A program made the position numbers and the translations under genes. From the NCBI GenBank assembly GCA_029879665.1, contig JAOUPW010000114.1, positions 1 to 6,636 of the forward strand: DNA of 6,636 nucleotides, given 5' to 3'. Source of the DNA: Rhodospirillales bacterium (GTDB taxonomy: Bacteria > Pseudomonadota > Alphaproteobacteria > Rhodospirillales > JAOUPW01). The notes below the pieces were generated by a model. That model had not been told where the DNA came from and made no database searches. It saw nothing but the letters and a program-made list of their open reading frames with translations. Below are positions 1 through 6,026 of the stretch, piece after piece; position 1 is the first letter of the stretch; each line of letters opens with the position of its first letter.

Positions 1-705
1 CTCGACCAGGGGGTTGTTGACGACCTCATCGGGCGTGCCTTCGGCGATCAGCTTGCCGGCATCGAGCACAATGATCCGTTCGGAAAACCGCATCACCGCG
101 CGCATGATGTGTTCGATCATGATGACGGCAACGCCAAGCTTGTTGAGTGCGAATAAGATTTCCAGGATTTCGTCCACTTCCGAGCTGGACAGCCCGGCCA
201 TGGCTTCGTCGGATACCAGCAGGTCAGGCTTGGCCGCCAGTGCGCGCGCCAGTTCCAGCTTGCGCATATCGACCTGGGTCAGGCCGGCGGAATTTTCATT
301 GGCCCGGTCCTGGAAGCCCACCTGTTCCAGAATCTCCATGGCCTGTTCCTTGTAATTCCGATGGTCGGCCCGTTCCCAGGCAGCGTATTCCAGGGGAATC
401 AACAGGTTTTCCAGAACGGTCATCGAGCGGAACGGGCGTGGAATCTGAAAACTGCGGGCGATACCCATGCGGGCGCGTTTGTAGGCCTTGACGCCGGTGA
501 TATCCTTCCCCTTGAAGACGACGGAACCTTCCTCGTTGAACAGCGCGCCGGAAATGCAGTTGATCAAGGTCGTCTTGCCGGAGCCATTGGGGCCGATCAG
601 GCCCAGGCGTTCTTTCTCGCCCAGGTGCATGCTGACCGCATCCAGCGCAACGAAGCCGCCGAAGCGCTTGGTGATGTCGGTTGCCTTCAGGATCGGCTCA
701 GTCAT
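1..705 (-). CDS. livG: LivG-type ABC transporter ATP-binding protein (partial, C-terminus off the window)
   Basis: This is the cytoplasmic ATPase subunit of a branched-chain amino acid/amide-type (HAAT) ABC importer; with a LivF partner it powers the LivH/LivM permease. I translated it from ATG at 705-703, and 235 codons stay open to the window edge, so only about the last 15-25 residues of a usual LivG are missing. Visible motifs are Walker A GPNGSGKT (38-45), Q-loop Gln87 in SFQIPRPF, the Walker B region LLVSDE (162-167) with catalytic Glu167, and H-loop His199 in MIEHI. The signature is LTQVD (142-146) followed by MRKLELARAL: the Asp at position five and the following RKLE are normal for LivG, but the usual fourth-position Gly is Val145. 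DEAMAGL replaces the common DEPAAGL. The start overlaps the livM stop by 8 nt, and AGAGG lies about 7 nt upstream inside livM, so translation is coupled. The family is certain; the substrate is not shown. Confidence 0.93.
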   Translation of the reverse strand, partial: MTEPILKATDITKRFGGFVALDAVSMHLGEKERLGLIGPNGSGKTTLINCISGALFNEEGSVVFKGKDITGVKAYKRARMGIARSFQIPRPFRSMTVLENLLIPLEYAAWERADHRNYKEQAMEILEQVGFQDRANENSAGLTQVDMRKLELARALAAKPDLLVSDEAMAGLSSSEVDEILEILFALNKLGVAVIMIEHIMRAVMRFSERIIVLDAGKLIAEGTPDEVVNNPLVE

Positions 706-1648
706 TTTTCCGCCTCTTGCGCATGAAATCTTGATAGAGGCCGACAATGCCTTGCGGTGCCAAGGTGATGAACAATACCAGCATGACGCCGACGATCAGG
801 AGATTGAGCTCGGAAGAAATGGTGACGGTGATGATTTCCTGGGCAGTCCCCAGGAACAAGGCGCCGATGACCGGGCCGAACCAACTCAGGGTGCCGCCGA
901 TCATCGGCATGGCAATGGCGTTGACGGCGATCAGCAGGTTGAAAGACGATACCGGATCCACGTAGGTGACGAAGAAGGGATAAGGTGCGCCGGCGATGCC
1001 CATCATGGCGCCCATGATGGCGGTCGAGATCAATTTCAATTTAAGCGTCGGCACGCCCATGCACTCGGCCGCCGTTTCATCGTCACGGATGGCGGCAAGC
1101 CCCTGGCCCAGACGGGACGAATTGATGTAACGGGACAATGCAACCGATCCCAGAGCCAGCAACAGCATAACCATGAACAGCAGCTCGATGTAGCTGTCGA
1201 AGAAAAGCGAATCTTCCGGAGTCAGGATAAAGGTTCCCTTGGCACCGCCGACGTATTCCCAGTTGATGGCGATGGTTTCGAAAACGATGGCCATGGCGAG
1301 CGTGGCGATGGCGAAATAAACGCCCTTGAGGCGCAACGTCAGATATCCGGCGCCGAGGCCGATTAATCCGCAAACAATGCCGCTGGCCAGGATCAGGATG
1401 GGCAGAGGCAGGCCGATAGCCTTGTCCAGAGCGATGGAGGTGTAGACTCCGACGGCGAAAAAACCGGCGCTGCCGAAGTTCACGTAACCGGTGAACCCGC
1501 CCAGGATGTTCCAGGCGACGGCCATGATCAGCCCTTGCAGGACGAGGTAAGAAGCAAAGAAATAGTATTCATTGTCGACCAACTCGGTAAACCCCAGCCC
1601 GGTCAAGGCAAGCACGCCCAAGATTATCCAAAAGCCATAGGTTTTCAT
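698..1648 (-). CDS. livM: LivM-type branched-chain amino acid/amide ABC transporter permease
   Basis: This is one of the two inner-membrane permease subunits of the HAAT importer and pairs with LivH. The 316-residue product has a normal LivM length and many hydrophobic helices. The family hallmark near the N-terminus is visible as WNILGGFTGYVNFGSAGFF (46-64). The cytoplasmic coupling loop that docks on the ATPase is seen as GLAAIRDDETAAECMGV (183-199), and the glycine-rich GGTLSWFGPVIGALFLG segment follows at 251-267. The C-terminus is basic (MRKRRKND), as expected for a cytoplasmic tail. The start ATG immediately follows the livH TAA (TAAATG) and has no good SD of its own, so it probably depends on ribosomes finishing livH. 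Its own stop lies inside the start of livG. Nothing looks broken. The substrate could be branched-chain amino acids, amides, urea-like or aromatic compounds; the sequence does not decide. Confidence 0.95.
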   Translation of the reverse strand: MKTYGFWIILGVLALTGLGFTELVDNEYYFFASYLVLQGLIMAVAWNILGGFTGYVNFGSAGFFAVGVYTSIALDKAIGLPLPILILASGIVCGLIGLGAGYLTLRLKGVYFAIATLAMAIVFETIAINWEYVGGAKGTFILTPEDSLFFDSYIELLFMVMLLLALGSVALSRYINSSRLGQGLAAIRDDETAAECMGVPTLKLKLISTAIMGAMMGIAGAPYPFFVTYVDPVSSFNLLIAVNAIAMPMIGGTLSWFGPVIGALFLGTAQEIITVTISSELNLLIVGVMLVLFITLAPQGIVGLYQDFMRKRRKND

Positions 1649-2524
1649 TTACTGGCGCCCGAACAATCCTTGCGGCCGGAAGGCCAGGGTTAAAAGCAGA
1701 ATGATGAAGCCCACCGCCGGCGCCCAGGAGGGGCCGTAGAAGGTGGCGACCAGGCTTTCGACGATGCCGATCATCACGGCGGCGATCAGGGTGCCGCTGA
1801 TGGACCCCATGCCGCCAAGCACGACGATGGCAAAAACGCGGCCGATGTAAAGACGCCCGACCGAAGGTTCCACGGGGCCGATGATGATCAGCAACGATCC
1901 CGCGACCGAGGCGGTGGCGATGGCGATTCCCATGGCGAACTGCTTGATCTTGACCGGGTCGGCGCCCATCAGTTGCAGGGCCAGCCGGTCCTGTGACACG
2001 GCCAGAATGGCGCGGCCCATGAAGGTTTTCGACAGGTAAAAATAAACGCTCAGCGACAGGGTCGCGGCGACGACAAAAGGAACGGCCATGCGCAGCGGGA
2101 TGTTCAGGAATCCGATATCAATTGTCTGGCCGATGTAGGTTGCGGAGACCAAACGGTAATCGACGCCATAAACCAGGATCAACACGACCTCGATGATGAA
2201 CATGAGGCCGAAGAAGAAGGCCAGGCCGCTCAGGGACTCTTGTCCGGTTTTTTCGAAGCTGGCGTAATAAATACGGTAAACGATTACCCCGACGGCAAAG
2301 AAGACCGGCATGAATATGATGCCGATCAGAATCGGGTCCATGCCGAAATGCTCATTGAGGATATAGGCGGTATAGGAACCGCAGATGACAAAGGCGGGGT
2401 GCGCGATATTGACGATATCGAGCTGGCCAAAGGTAATCGAGAGGCCCAAGGCGACGGCGGCATAAAATCCGCCGAGAAGGACGCCCGCGACGACAGCGTT
2501 CAGAAATAGTTCATAAGGAAACAC
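1649..2524 (-). CDS. livH: LivH-type branched-chain amino acid/amide ABC transporter permease
   Basis: This is the second inner-membrane permease subunit of the HAAT importer (291 residues, typical length). It is strongly hydrophobic throughout. The N-terminal pattern GVLLGGFYAAVALGLSITFG (14-33) followed by DIVNIAHPAF (36-45) is characteristic of LivH. The ATPase-coupling loop is GRAILAVSQDRLALQLMGAD (170-189), and VVLGGMGSISG (234-244) is the conserved glycine segment before the last helices. It ends with AFRPQGLFGRQ, a usual LivH ending. The start is GTG: no in-frame start exists upstream before a stop codon, and the only purine-rich SD candidate, AGGGG, lies about 11 nt upstream, which is longer than ideal. 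The gene sits 50 bp after the binding-protein gene and directly abuts livM, so it belongs to the same operon. The weak start may lower permease yield relative to the binding protein. Confidence 0.95.
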   Translation of the reverse strand: MFPYELFLNAVVAGVLLGGFYAAVALGLSITFGQLDIVNIAHPAFVICGSYTAYILNEHFGMDPILIGIIFMPVFFAVGVIVYRIYYASFEKTGQESLSGLAFFFGLMFIIEVVLILVYGVDYRLVSATYIGQTIDIGFLNIPLRMAVPFVVAATLSLSVYFYLSKTFMGRAILAVSQDRLALQLMGADPVKIKQFAMGIAIATASVAGSLLIIIGPVEPSVGRLYIGRVFAIVVLGGMGSISGTLIAAVMIGIVESLVATFYGPSWAPAVGFIILLLTLAFRPQGLFGRQ

Positions 2525-2574
2525 TGTCGTCGGGGCCCCTGATTACATTAGGTAGGTTATTGTTATAATTTCTT
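2525..2574 (-). promoter_or_regulatory. AT-rich gap between binding-protein gene and livH, with livH SD
   Basis: This is the only real gap in the liv operon. Read on the minus strand, an AT-rich stretch follows the binding-protein stop, then AGGGGCCCCG and the GTG start of livH. GGGGCCCC (2532-2539) is a perfect 8-bp palindrome that includes the SD, although with no spacer it cannot form a long RNA hairpin. I see no stem-loop plus U-tract, so no terminator is called here. An internal promoter is possible from TATAAC in the AT-rich part, but no matching -35 box is evident. Confidence 0.35.
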
Positions 2575-3843
2575 TTATTGTTTGTACGGGTAGACGATCT
2601 CGCCGGATTTTACGCTGTCCGGATAGAGAACGATGCGCTTGCCAGGACCCGCGAACTGATCCAAGTCGTTGGGTTTGACGTCCCGGAACTGCACTTGCAG
2701 CGCCCTGGATTCCGCCCATTCGCCGTTCTTGGCGAATTTCACCGGCCCCACCACCGTGTCGTGGGTGGTGGCGTGGATGTATTTGGCGAGCTTGCCGTGA
2801 TCCAGGCTCTTGGTCGCGTTGACGGCATTGCCCAGAATTTGAAGATAAGCGTAGGCAAAGGGCGGCAGGTAATGGCCCAACGGATCGACGCCCTTACCCT
2901 TGGCTTTTTCCTGGTATTTGGCGAGGAATGCCTCGACGCCCTTGAACTTCAGGGTCGGTTCCGGCACCCAGAAGTCATAGTTGATGACGCCGTTCAACAT
3001 GGGGCCCAGGTTTTTCTGGATTGCCGCGAATTGCAGGCCGACCATGCTGCCGCCGAACATCTTGGTCTTGAGGCCCAGCTCGTTGGCCGCCTTGACCAGA
3101 CCGACCGATCCCGGAGGATAGGAGCCGATGTAGACCATGTCGGGCTTGGCTTCCTGGATGGCGCGGATGACCGGGGAGAAATCAGCCGTTCCCGGGGGGT
3201 AGGTTTTGTCATAAACGATATTGAGGCCCATTTTCTTGGCATGGGTGCGGGCGCTGGCAACGGCGTTAAGCGCGAATTCCGCGTCCGCCGACAACAGGGC
3301 GACGGACTTGGGCGCCGGATTTTGCCGTTTCGCCAGCTCGAAGAAGCCTGCGGACCAGTCGACCAACGGGTTTGGGCCTGACGGCATGATCTGGAAGTAG
3401 CGGTCGTAGTTGAATTTTTCGTTCGCGGCCAATCCGAAAAGGGACGGGAAAACCAGTTTTTTGCGCATGACGATGGGCATGGCCGGGACGATTTCGTTGG
3501 TGCCGTAGCTGGACACCACCAAATCGACCTTGTCCACGTTGAGAAGCTTGGTGTAGATGCCGGGCACCTTGGCCGGGGAGGTGGCGTCGTCGTAATAGAC
3601 GAATTCCACCTGACGGCCGAGAAGACCGCCAGCCTTGTTGACGTCTTCACGCCAGATTTCCATGGCGATCAGGGCCCCCTTGCCGGCACCGGCGAGACCG
3701 CCGGTCAGCGCCATGGAGAAGCCGATCTTGATGGGCTCGGCCGCTTTCGCCGCCGGGGATACCGCCGCCGAAAAGGCGAAGGCAAGGATCAGGGCGCCCG
3801 TAATCGTCCACGAACGGACCCTGCTGAATGGTGTGCGGAACAT
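2575..3843 (-). CDS. Periplasmic substrate-binding protein of HAAT (Liv-type) ABC transporter
   Basis: This is the periplasmic receptor that captures the solute and delivers it to LivHM. The 422-residue product starts with a Sec signal peptide: basic MFRTPFSRVR, a hydrophobic core around residues 15-29, and an AKA|AEP cleavage site after residue 34 (or 35). The mature part begins PIKIGFSMALTGGLAGAGKG, a classic Peripla_BP_6 opening, followed by NKAGGLLGRQVEFVYYDDATSP (69-90), where family members carry the same G-G-L-x-G-R and D-D/D-x-x-x-P pattern. A likely ligand-contact segment is SSYGTNEIVPAMPI (111-124), and the second lobe shows PDMVYIGSYPPGS (234-246). The length is a little above LivJ/LivK, and the closest feel is the amide/aromatic-acid-type branch. 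The ATG is supported by CAGGGAGAG about 6 nt upstream. It is the first gene of the operon, as is normal for the most abundant component. The ligand cannot be read from sequence alone. Confidence 0.93.
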   Translation of the reverse strand: MFRTPFSRVRSWTITGALILAFAFSAAVSPAAKAAEPIKIGFSMALTGGLAGAGKGALIAMEIWREDVNKAGGLLGRQVEFVYYDDATSPAKVPGIYTKLLNVDKVDLVVSSYGTNEIVPAMPIVMRKKLVFPSLFGLAANEKFNYDRYFQIMPSGPNPLVDWSAGFFELAKRQNPAPKSVALLSADAEFALNAVASARTHAKKMGLNIVYDKTYPPGTADFSPVIRAIQEAKPDMVYIGSYPPGSVGLVKAANELGLKTKMFGGSMVGLQFAAIQKNLGPMLNGVINYDFWVPEPTLKFKGVEAFLAKYQEKAKGKGVDPLGHYLPPFAYAYLQILGNAVNATKSLDHGKLAKYIHATTHDTVVGPVKFAKNGEWAESRALQVQFRDVKPNDLDQFAGPGKRIVLYPDSVKSGEIVYPYKQ

Positions 3844-3878
3844 ATCTCTCTCCCTGTAAAGGCTATTGGCTGTTTATG

Positions 3879-3905
3879 ATCCGGGCCTTAGGGGGCCGGA
3901 TTTTT
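3879..3905. other. Stem-loop in the 5' leader of the binding-protein gene; terminator-like on the plus strand
   Basis: ATCCGGGCC (3879-3887) can pair with GGCCGGAT (3894-3901), giving an eight-pair GC-rich stem with one bulged G and a loop of about six bases. On the plus strand it is followed directly by TTTTT, so it has the shape of a Rho-independent terminator, yet no plus-strand gene precedes it. On the minus strand it lies about 35 nt upstream of the binding-protein ATG, where it would be a leader hairpin if transcription starts farther upstream. It could stabilise the liv mRNA or block antisense read-through. Confidence 0.45.
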
Positions 3906-4010
3906 CTTCTCTCACATAACATAGCGGATAAACGCGAAAAAGTGGTTTTTTGTTTCTTTTCCTAGGGTAATGGATACATTTGGATTAGACAATGAAAACA
4001 ATAATTTGCT

Positions 4011-4072
4011 GAACCGTTATTTTTTTGCACCAATAAATAATGCGTCTATGGACGCATAATTAAGAACGGTTC
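4011..4072. repeat. 8-bp perfect inverted repeat flanking an inner dyad
   Basis: GAACCGTT at 4011-4018 is exactly complementary in reverse to AACGGTTC at 4065-4072. The arm centres are 54 bp apart, close to five helical turns, which would suit two sites bound on the same face of DNA by one looping regulator. Alternatively, if transcribed, the arms could close a stem around the inner hairpin at 4040-4057. The repeat lies 38-99 bp upstream of the channel-gene start, in the expected control region. Which reading is right cannot be told from one sequence. Confidence 0.5.
4040..4057. promoter_or_regulatory. Candidate operator: perfect 7-bp dyad ATGCGTC-TATG-GACGCAT
   Basis: The two 7-bp arms are perfect reverse complements with a 4-bp spacer. 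Beyond one mismatch (4039/4058) the symmetry continues for three more pairs (4036-4038 with 4059-4061), giving ten paired positions per arm. Its length and symmetry fit a dimeric helix-turn-helix repressor site such as those of the GntR or TetR families, though no regulator gene is in the window to name. It sits about 53 bp upstream of the channel-gene ATG, in the likely promoter zone. As RNA it would form a compact hairpin. Confidence 0.5.
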
Positions 4073-4092
4073 CAGATCTTTAGGGTTTTTTT

Positions 4093-4113
4093 ATGCCGGT
4101 ATTGAATACATGA
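4093..4113 (+). CDS. Six-codon leader ORF (MPVLNT) overlapping the channel-gene start
   Basis: ATG at 4093 opens a six-codon frame, MPVLNT, ending in TGA at 4111-4113. The stop overlaps the downstream start as ATGA, the usual geometry of translational coupling. The leader ATG has AGGG (4082-4085) seven bases upstream across a T7 run, whereas the channel ATG at 4110 has no recognisable SD directly in front of it. This suggests that ribosomes load at the leader and restart on the channel gene. The frame is very short and could occur by chance; conservation in relatives would decide. Confidence 0.35.
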   Translation: MPVLNT

Positions 4114-5069
4114 AGAACCAATCCGTAAAAATGTTGCCCGTCAGCTTGTTTGGGGCGGTCATGGGAATTGTCGGGCTGGGGCTGTTGTGGCGGGGAGCCT
4201 CGGCGATTTTCGGCCTCACGTCCCTGGTTGGGGAAGCGCTGATCCACCTTGGCGCCGTGATTTTCGCCGTTCTCGCAGTGGCCTACATAATAAAGGCGGT
4301 CCGTTACGGCGACGAGGTGCGGGCCGAATACCACAATGCCGCCCAGGTCGGCTTTTTCTCGACCCTGCCCATCGGCGGGCTGCTGCTGGCCAGCGGATGG
4401 CTCGAGTATTCGATGCCCCTGGCCGATGCGGCCTGGTGGATCAGCACGGTAGTGCAGTTTCTCCTGTCGCTGCTGCTGTTTTCCCGGTTGCTGACGGAAT
4501 CGCACGTCATCGAAAACGCCAACGGAAGCTGGCTGATCTGCATGGTTTCGCCGGTGATCGTCCCTCTGGCCGGGATACCGCTAGGCCATCTTGACCTTTC
4601 CCATTTCATGTTTTCCATCGGCTTCGTCATGTGGATCGTCATATTCACCATTGTCATTTACCGGACCATGTTCGGCCCGGAAATTCCCTTAGGGCTGCGC
4701 CCGACCTGGTTCATCTTTATCGTGCCGCCGTCGCTGTGTTTTCTCAGTTATCTGGATATTACCGGCGGCGAGCTCGATTTCTTCTCCCGAACCATGTTTT
4801 ATTTCACCATGTTCCTGACCCTGGTTTTGTGTTTTTCCTCCCGGGATGTCCGTAAATGGCCGTTCACGGTGGCTTGGTGGGCCTTTACCTTCCCCTTTGT
4901 CACCATGTCATCCGCCGCCCTGTCTTATTTCGAAGCCGCTCCCGGTGCCGTATCCCAGGCGGTGGCCGTTGTCACCCTGGTCCTGACCACCCTGATCGTC
5001 GCCGTGGTCACTTTTCGGACGCTGAAGGCCCTTTTGTCCGGAAATCTGCTCAAACTTCCGGATGGCTAG
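4110..5069 (+). CDS. TehA/SLAC1-family (TDT) anion channel or transporter
   Basis: This is an inner-membrane protein of the tellurite-resistance/dicarboxylate transporter (TDT) family, which includes bacterial TehA, plant SLAC1 and the Mae1 malate transporter. Its 319 residues match the usual bacterial TehA length, and the chain can be read as ten hydrophobic helices. From memory of Haemophilus TehA, three stretches line up well: SLFGAVMGIVGLGLLWR in helix 1, the highly conserved EVRAEYH after helix 2 (69-75, same position as in TehA), and WAFTFPF (257-263) in helix 9. Phe261 corresponds to the pore-gating Phe262 of TehA, so the channel gate is kept. Members pass small anions such as chloride, nitrate, sulfite or dicarboxylates, so the substrate is open; tellurite resistance need not be its natural role. 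The ATG is the first possible start, lacks its own SD and overlaps a leader ORF stop. It is divergent from liv and upstream of the Mo hydroxylase genes in the same direction. Confidence 0.9.
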   Translation: MKNQSVKMLPVSLFGAVMGIVGLGLLWRGASAIFGLTSLVGEALIHLGAVIFAVLAVAYIIKAVRYGDEVRAEYHNAAQVGFFSTLPIGGLLLASGWLEYSMPLADAAWWISTVVQFLLSLLLFSRLLTESHVIENANGSWLICMVSPVIVPLAGIPLGHLDLSHFMFSIGFVMWIVIFTIVIYRTMFGPEIPLGLRPTWFIFIVPPSLCFLSYLDITGGELDFFSRTMFYFTMFLTLVLCFSSRDVRKWPFTVAWWAFTFPFVTMSSAALSYFEAAPGAVSQAVAVVTLVLTTLIVAVVTFRTLKALLSGNLLKLPDG

Positions 5070-5159
5070 ATTATGGAAGACTCTTCCCTGATCGGCGCAA
5101 GAAGGTTAAAACTAAAAAAAATTAAATAGTTCCTGAACCAGTTCGGGGGAGGACAACAG
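5070..5159 (+). promoter_or_regulatory. Spacer before the Mo hydroxylase operon: palindrome, A-rich tract and strong SD
   Basis: A 13-bp palindrome GGAAGACTCTTCC (5075-5087, six-base arms around one central base) follows the channel-gene stop. It is not followed by a T-tract on the plus strand, so it is not called a terminator; it could be a protein-binding site. An A-rich stretch follows (5108-5127) with TTAAAT (5122-5127) as a possible -10 box but no good -35. CCTGAAC/GTTCGGG (5132-5138 and 5141-5147) can pair weakly just before the SD. GGGGGAGGA (5145-5153) is an excellent SD 6-7 nt before the GTG at 5160. Read-through from the channel gene remains possible. Confidence 0.4.
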
Positions 5160-6026
5160 GTGAAAGCGGCATCCTTTGATTTCATCAAGGCCTCGTCCCT
5201 TGATGATGTTTTCGACGCCTTTGATCAATACGGTGACGACGCGGTGATTATCGCCGGCGGCCAGAGCTTGATGCCGGCGTTGAACATGCGCCTGTCGGCG
5301 CCATCCCATCTTATCGACATTGGGTCCGTGCCCGGTCTTGGCGAGATTCTCGTCACGGGCGGAAGCTTGCGCATCGGCGCCTTGGCGCGGCATCGCGAGG
5401 TGGCGTCTTCTCCGGAGGTTGCGGCGCACGCGCCCCTGATCGCCAAAGCCATGCCGTTGATCGCGCACGCTGCGATCCGCAACCGGGGCACCTTCGGCGG
5501 CAGCCTGGCCAATGCCGATCCGGCTTCCGAACTGCCGGCCTGTACGCTGGCGCTGGGCGCGACCTTCAACATCGCCGGGCGTGGCGGCACCCGCCAGGTG
5601 GCGGCGTCCGATTTTTTCCAAGGGCTGTATGAAACCGCCATTGGCGAAGGCGAGGTTCTCGTCGGGGTCGATATTCCGGTGATTCAAGATGGCGAGAAGG
5701 CGGCTTTTTCCGAACTGGTCCGGCGTAGCGGCGATTATGCCACCGTTGGCGTGGCGGCACAGGCGCAAGTGACGGGCAAGGCCCTTTCCAACGTGCGCCT
5801 GGCTTTTTTCGCCGTCGCCGACCGTCCGCTTTTGGCCGCCGCCGCCGCCGCCGCCATCGAGGGCCGGGCGTGCACCGCCGAGGTCATCAAGGCCGCCCAG
5901 GATGACCTGGGCCGTGACCTCGCCGGCATTGCCGGTGATGTGCATACCGAAGCTGCAACCAAGCTGCATCTGGCCCGCGTGCTGTTGGGGCGGGCGTTGA
6001 ATGAGCTGACCGGGGAGGCGGCATAA
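5160..6026 (+). CDS. Molybdenum hydroxylase FAD-binding subunit (CoxM/CutM-type, xanthine dehydrogenase family subunit M)
   Basis: This is the medium, flavin-carrying subunit of a three-subunit Mo hydroxylase; it takes electrons from the [2Fe-2S] subunit and passes them to an acceptor. The 288-residue length matches CoxM. FAD-binding motifs are AGGQSLMPALNMRL (32-45), for the pyrophosphate, and IRNRGTFGGSLANADPASEL (106-125), the second family hallmark. The C-terminal CO_deh_flav_C-type domain follows from about 180, beginning FSELVRRSGDYATVGVAA. The start is GTG at 5160, chosen because GGGGGAGGA sits 6-7 nt before it and the protein begins in the usual way (MKAASFDFIKASSLDD). A run of seven GCC codons makes Ala226-232. 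The stop overlaps the next ATG by one base (TAATG), and the SD for the next gene (GGGGAGG) lies inside the last codons. Form I CO dehydrogenase, a form-II-like enzyme, or another aldehyde or heterocycle hydroxylase are all possible. Confidence 0.93.
   Translation: MKAASFDFIKASSLDDVFDAFDQYGDDAVIIAGGQSLMPALNMRLSAPSHLIDIGSVPGLGEILVTGGSLRIGALARHREVASSPEVAAHAPLIAKAMPLIAHAAIRNRGTFGGSLANADPASELPACTLALGATFNIAGRGGTRQVAASDFFQGLYETAIGEGEVLVGVDIPVIQDGEKAAFSELVRRSGDYATVGVAAQAQVTGKALSNVRLAFFAVADRPLLAAAAAAAIEGRACTAEVIKAAQDDLGRDLAGIAGDVHTEAATKLHLARVLLGRALNELTGEAA
5835..5855 (+). repeat. (GCC)7 trinucleotide repeat coding for seven alanines
   Basis: Seven perfect tandem GCC triplets lie in frame within the FAD subunit gene and encode Ala226-232, in the C-terminal domain. 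Length changes by slippage would add or remove alanines without a frameshift. Confidence 0.85.

Larger units (their letters stand above)
3844..4109. promoter_or_regulatory. Divergent intergenic control region
   Basis: This stretch separates the minus-strand liv operon from the plus-strand channel gene, so promoters for both should lie here. It is visibly AT-rich compared with the flanking genes, especially 3902-4109. It holds the SD of the binding-protein gene next to 3844, a leader hairpin (3879-3901), two TGGAT direct repeats one helical turn apart (3971-3975 and 3981-3985), a nested pair of inverted repeats (4011-4072) and a short leader ORF (4093-4113). Sigma-70-like boxes are weak. TTGCAC (4025-4030) with TATGGA (4047-4052) at 16-bp spacing is a poor plus-strand candidate that would overlap the dyad. 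On the minus strand, TTGTCT-17-TACCCT (about 3990-3962) is equally weak. I see no tRNA or convincing protein gene other than the leader ORF. Confidence 0.5.

Noticed and set aside
488..1366. Long plus-strand open frame (292 codons) opposite livG/livM
   Set aside because: It lies opposite two clearly recognised genes, its translation is rich in D, G, Q, R and H with no family motif, and it has no supporting SD. It is a shadow frame of GC-rich coding DNA.
2578..3381. Plus-strand open frame (267 codons) opposite the binding-protein gene
   Set aside because: It is wholly antisense to a well-supported Peripla_BP_6 gene, and its composition is that of a mirror frame without domain signals.
4025..4052. 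Sigma-70 promoter TTGCAC-16-TATGGA for the channel gene
   Set aside because: Only about half of each box matches the consensus. It is mentioned as a possibility in the control-region entry but not called as a promoter; a sigma-54 reading of TTGCAC also fails on GG-GC spacing.
4011..4092. Nested repeats plus T7 run as a transcription attenuator
   Set aside because: The T7 run lies 13 nt beyond the outer arm, separated by CAGATCTTTAGGG, so no stem directly abuts the U-tract as an intrinsic terminator requires.
5075..5087. Terminator for the channel gene
   Set aside because: The palindrome would give only a short RNA stem and the downstream sequence is not T-rich on the plus strand.
5112..5969. 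Minus-strand open frame (285 codons) opposite the FAD subunit gene
   Set aside because: The plus-strand frame has the FAD motifs, a strong SD and operon overlaps; the antisense product has no recognisable motif.
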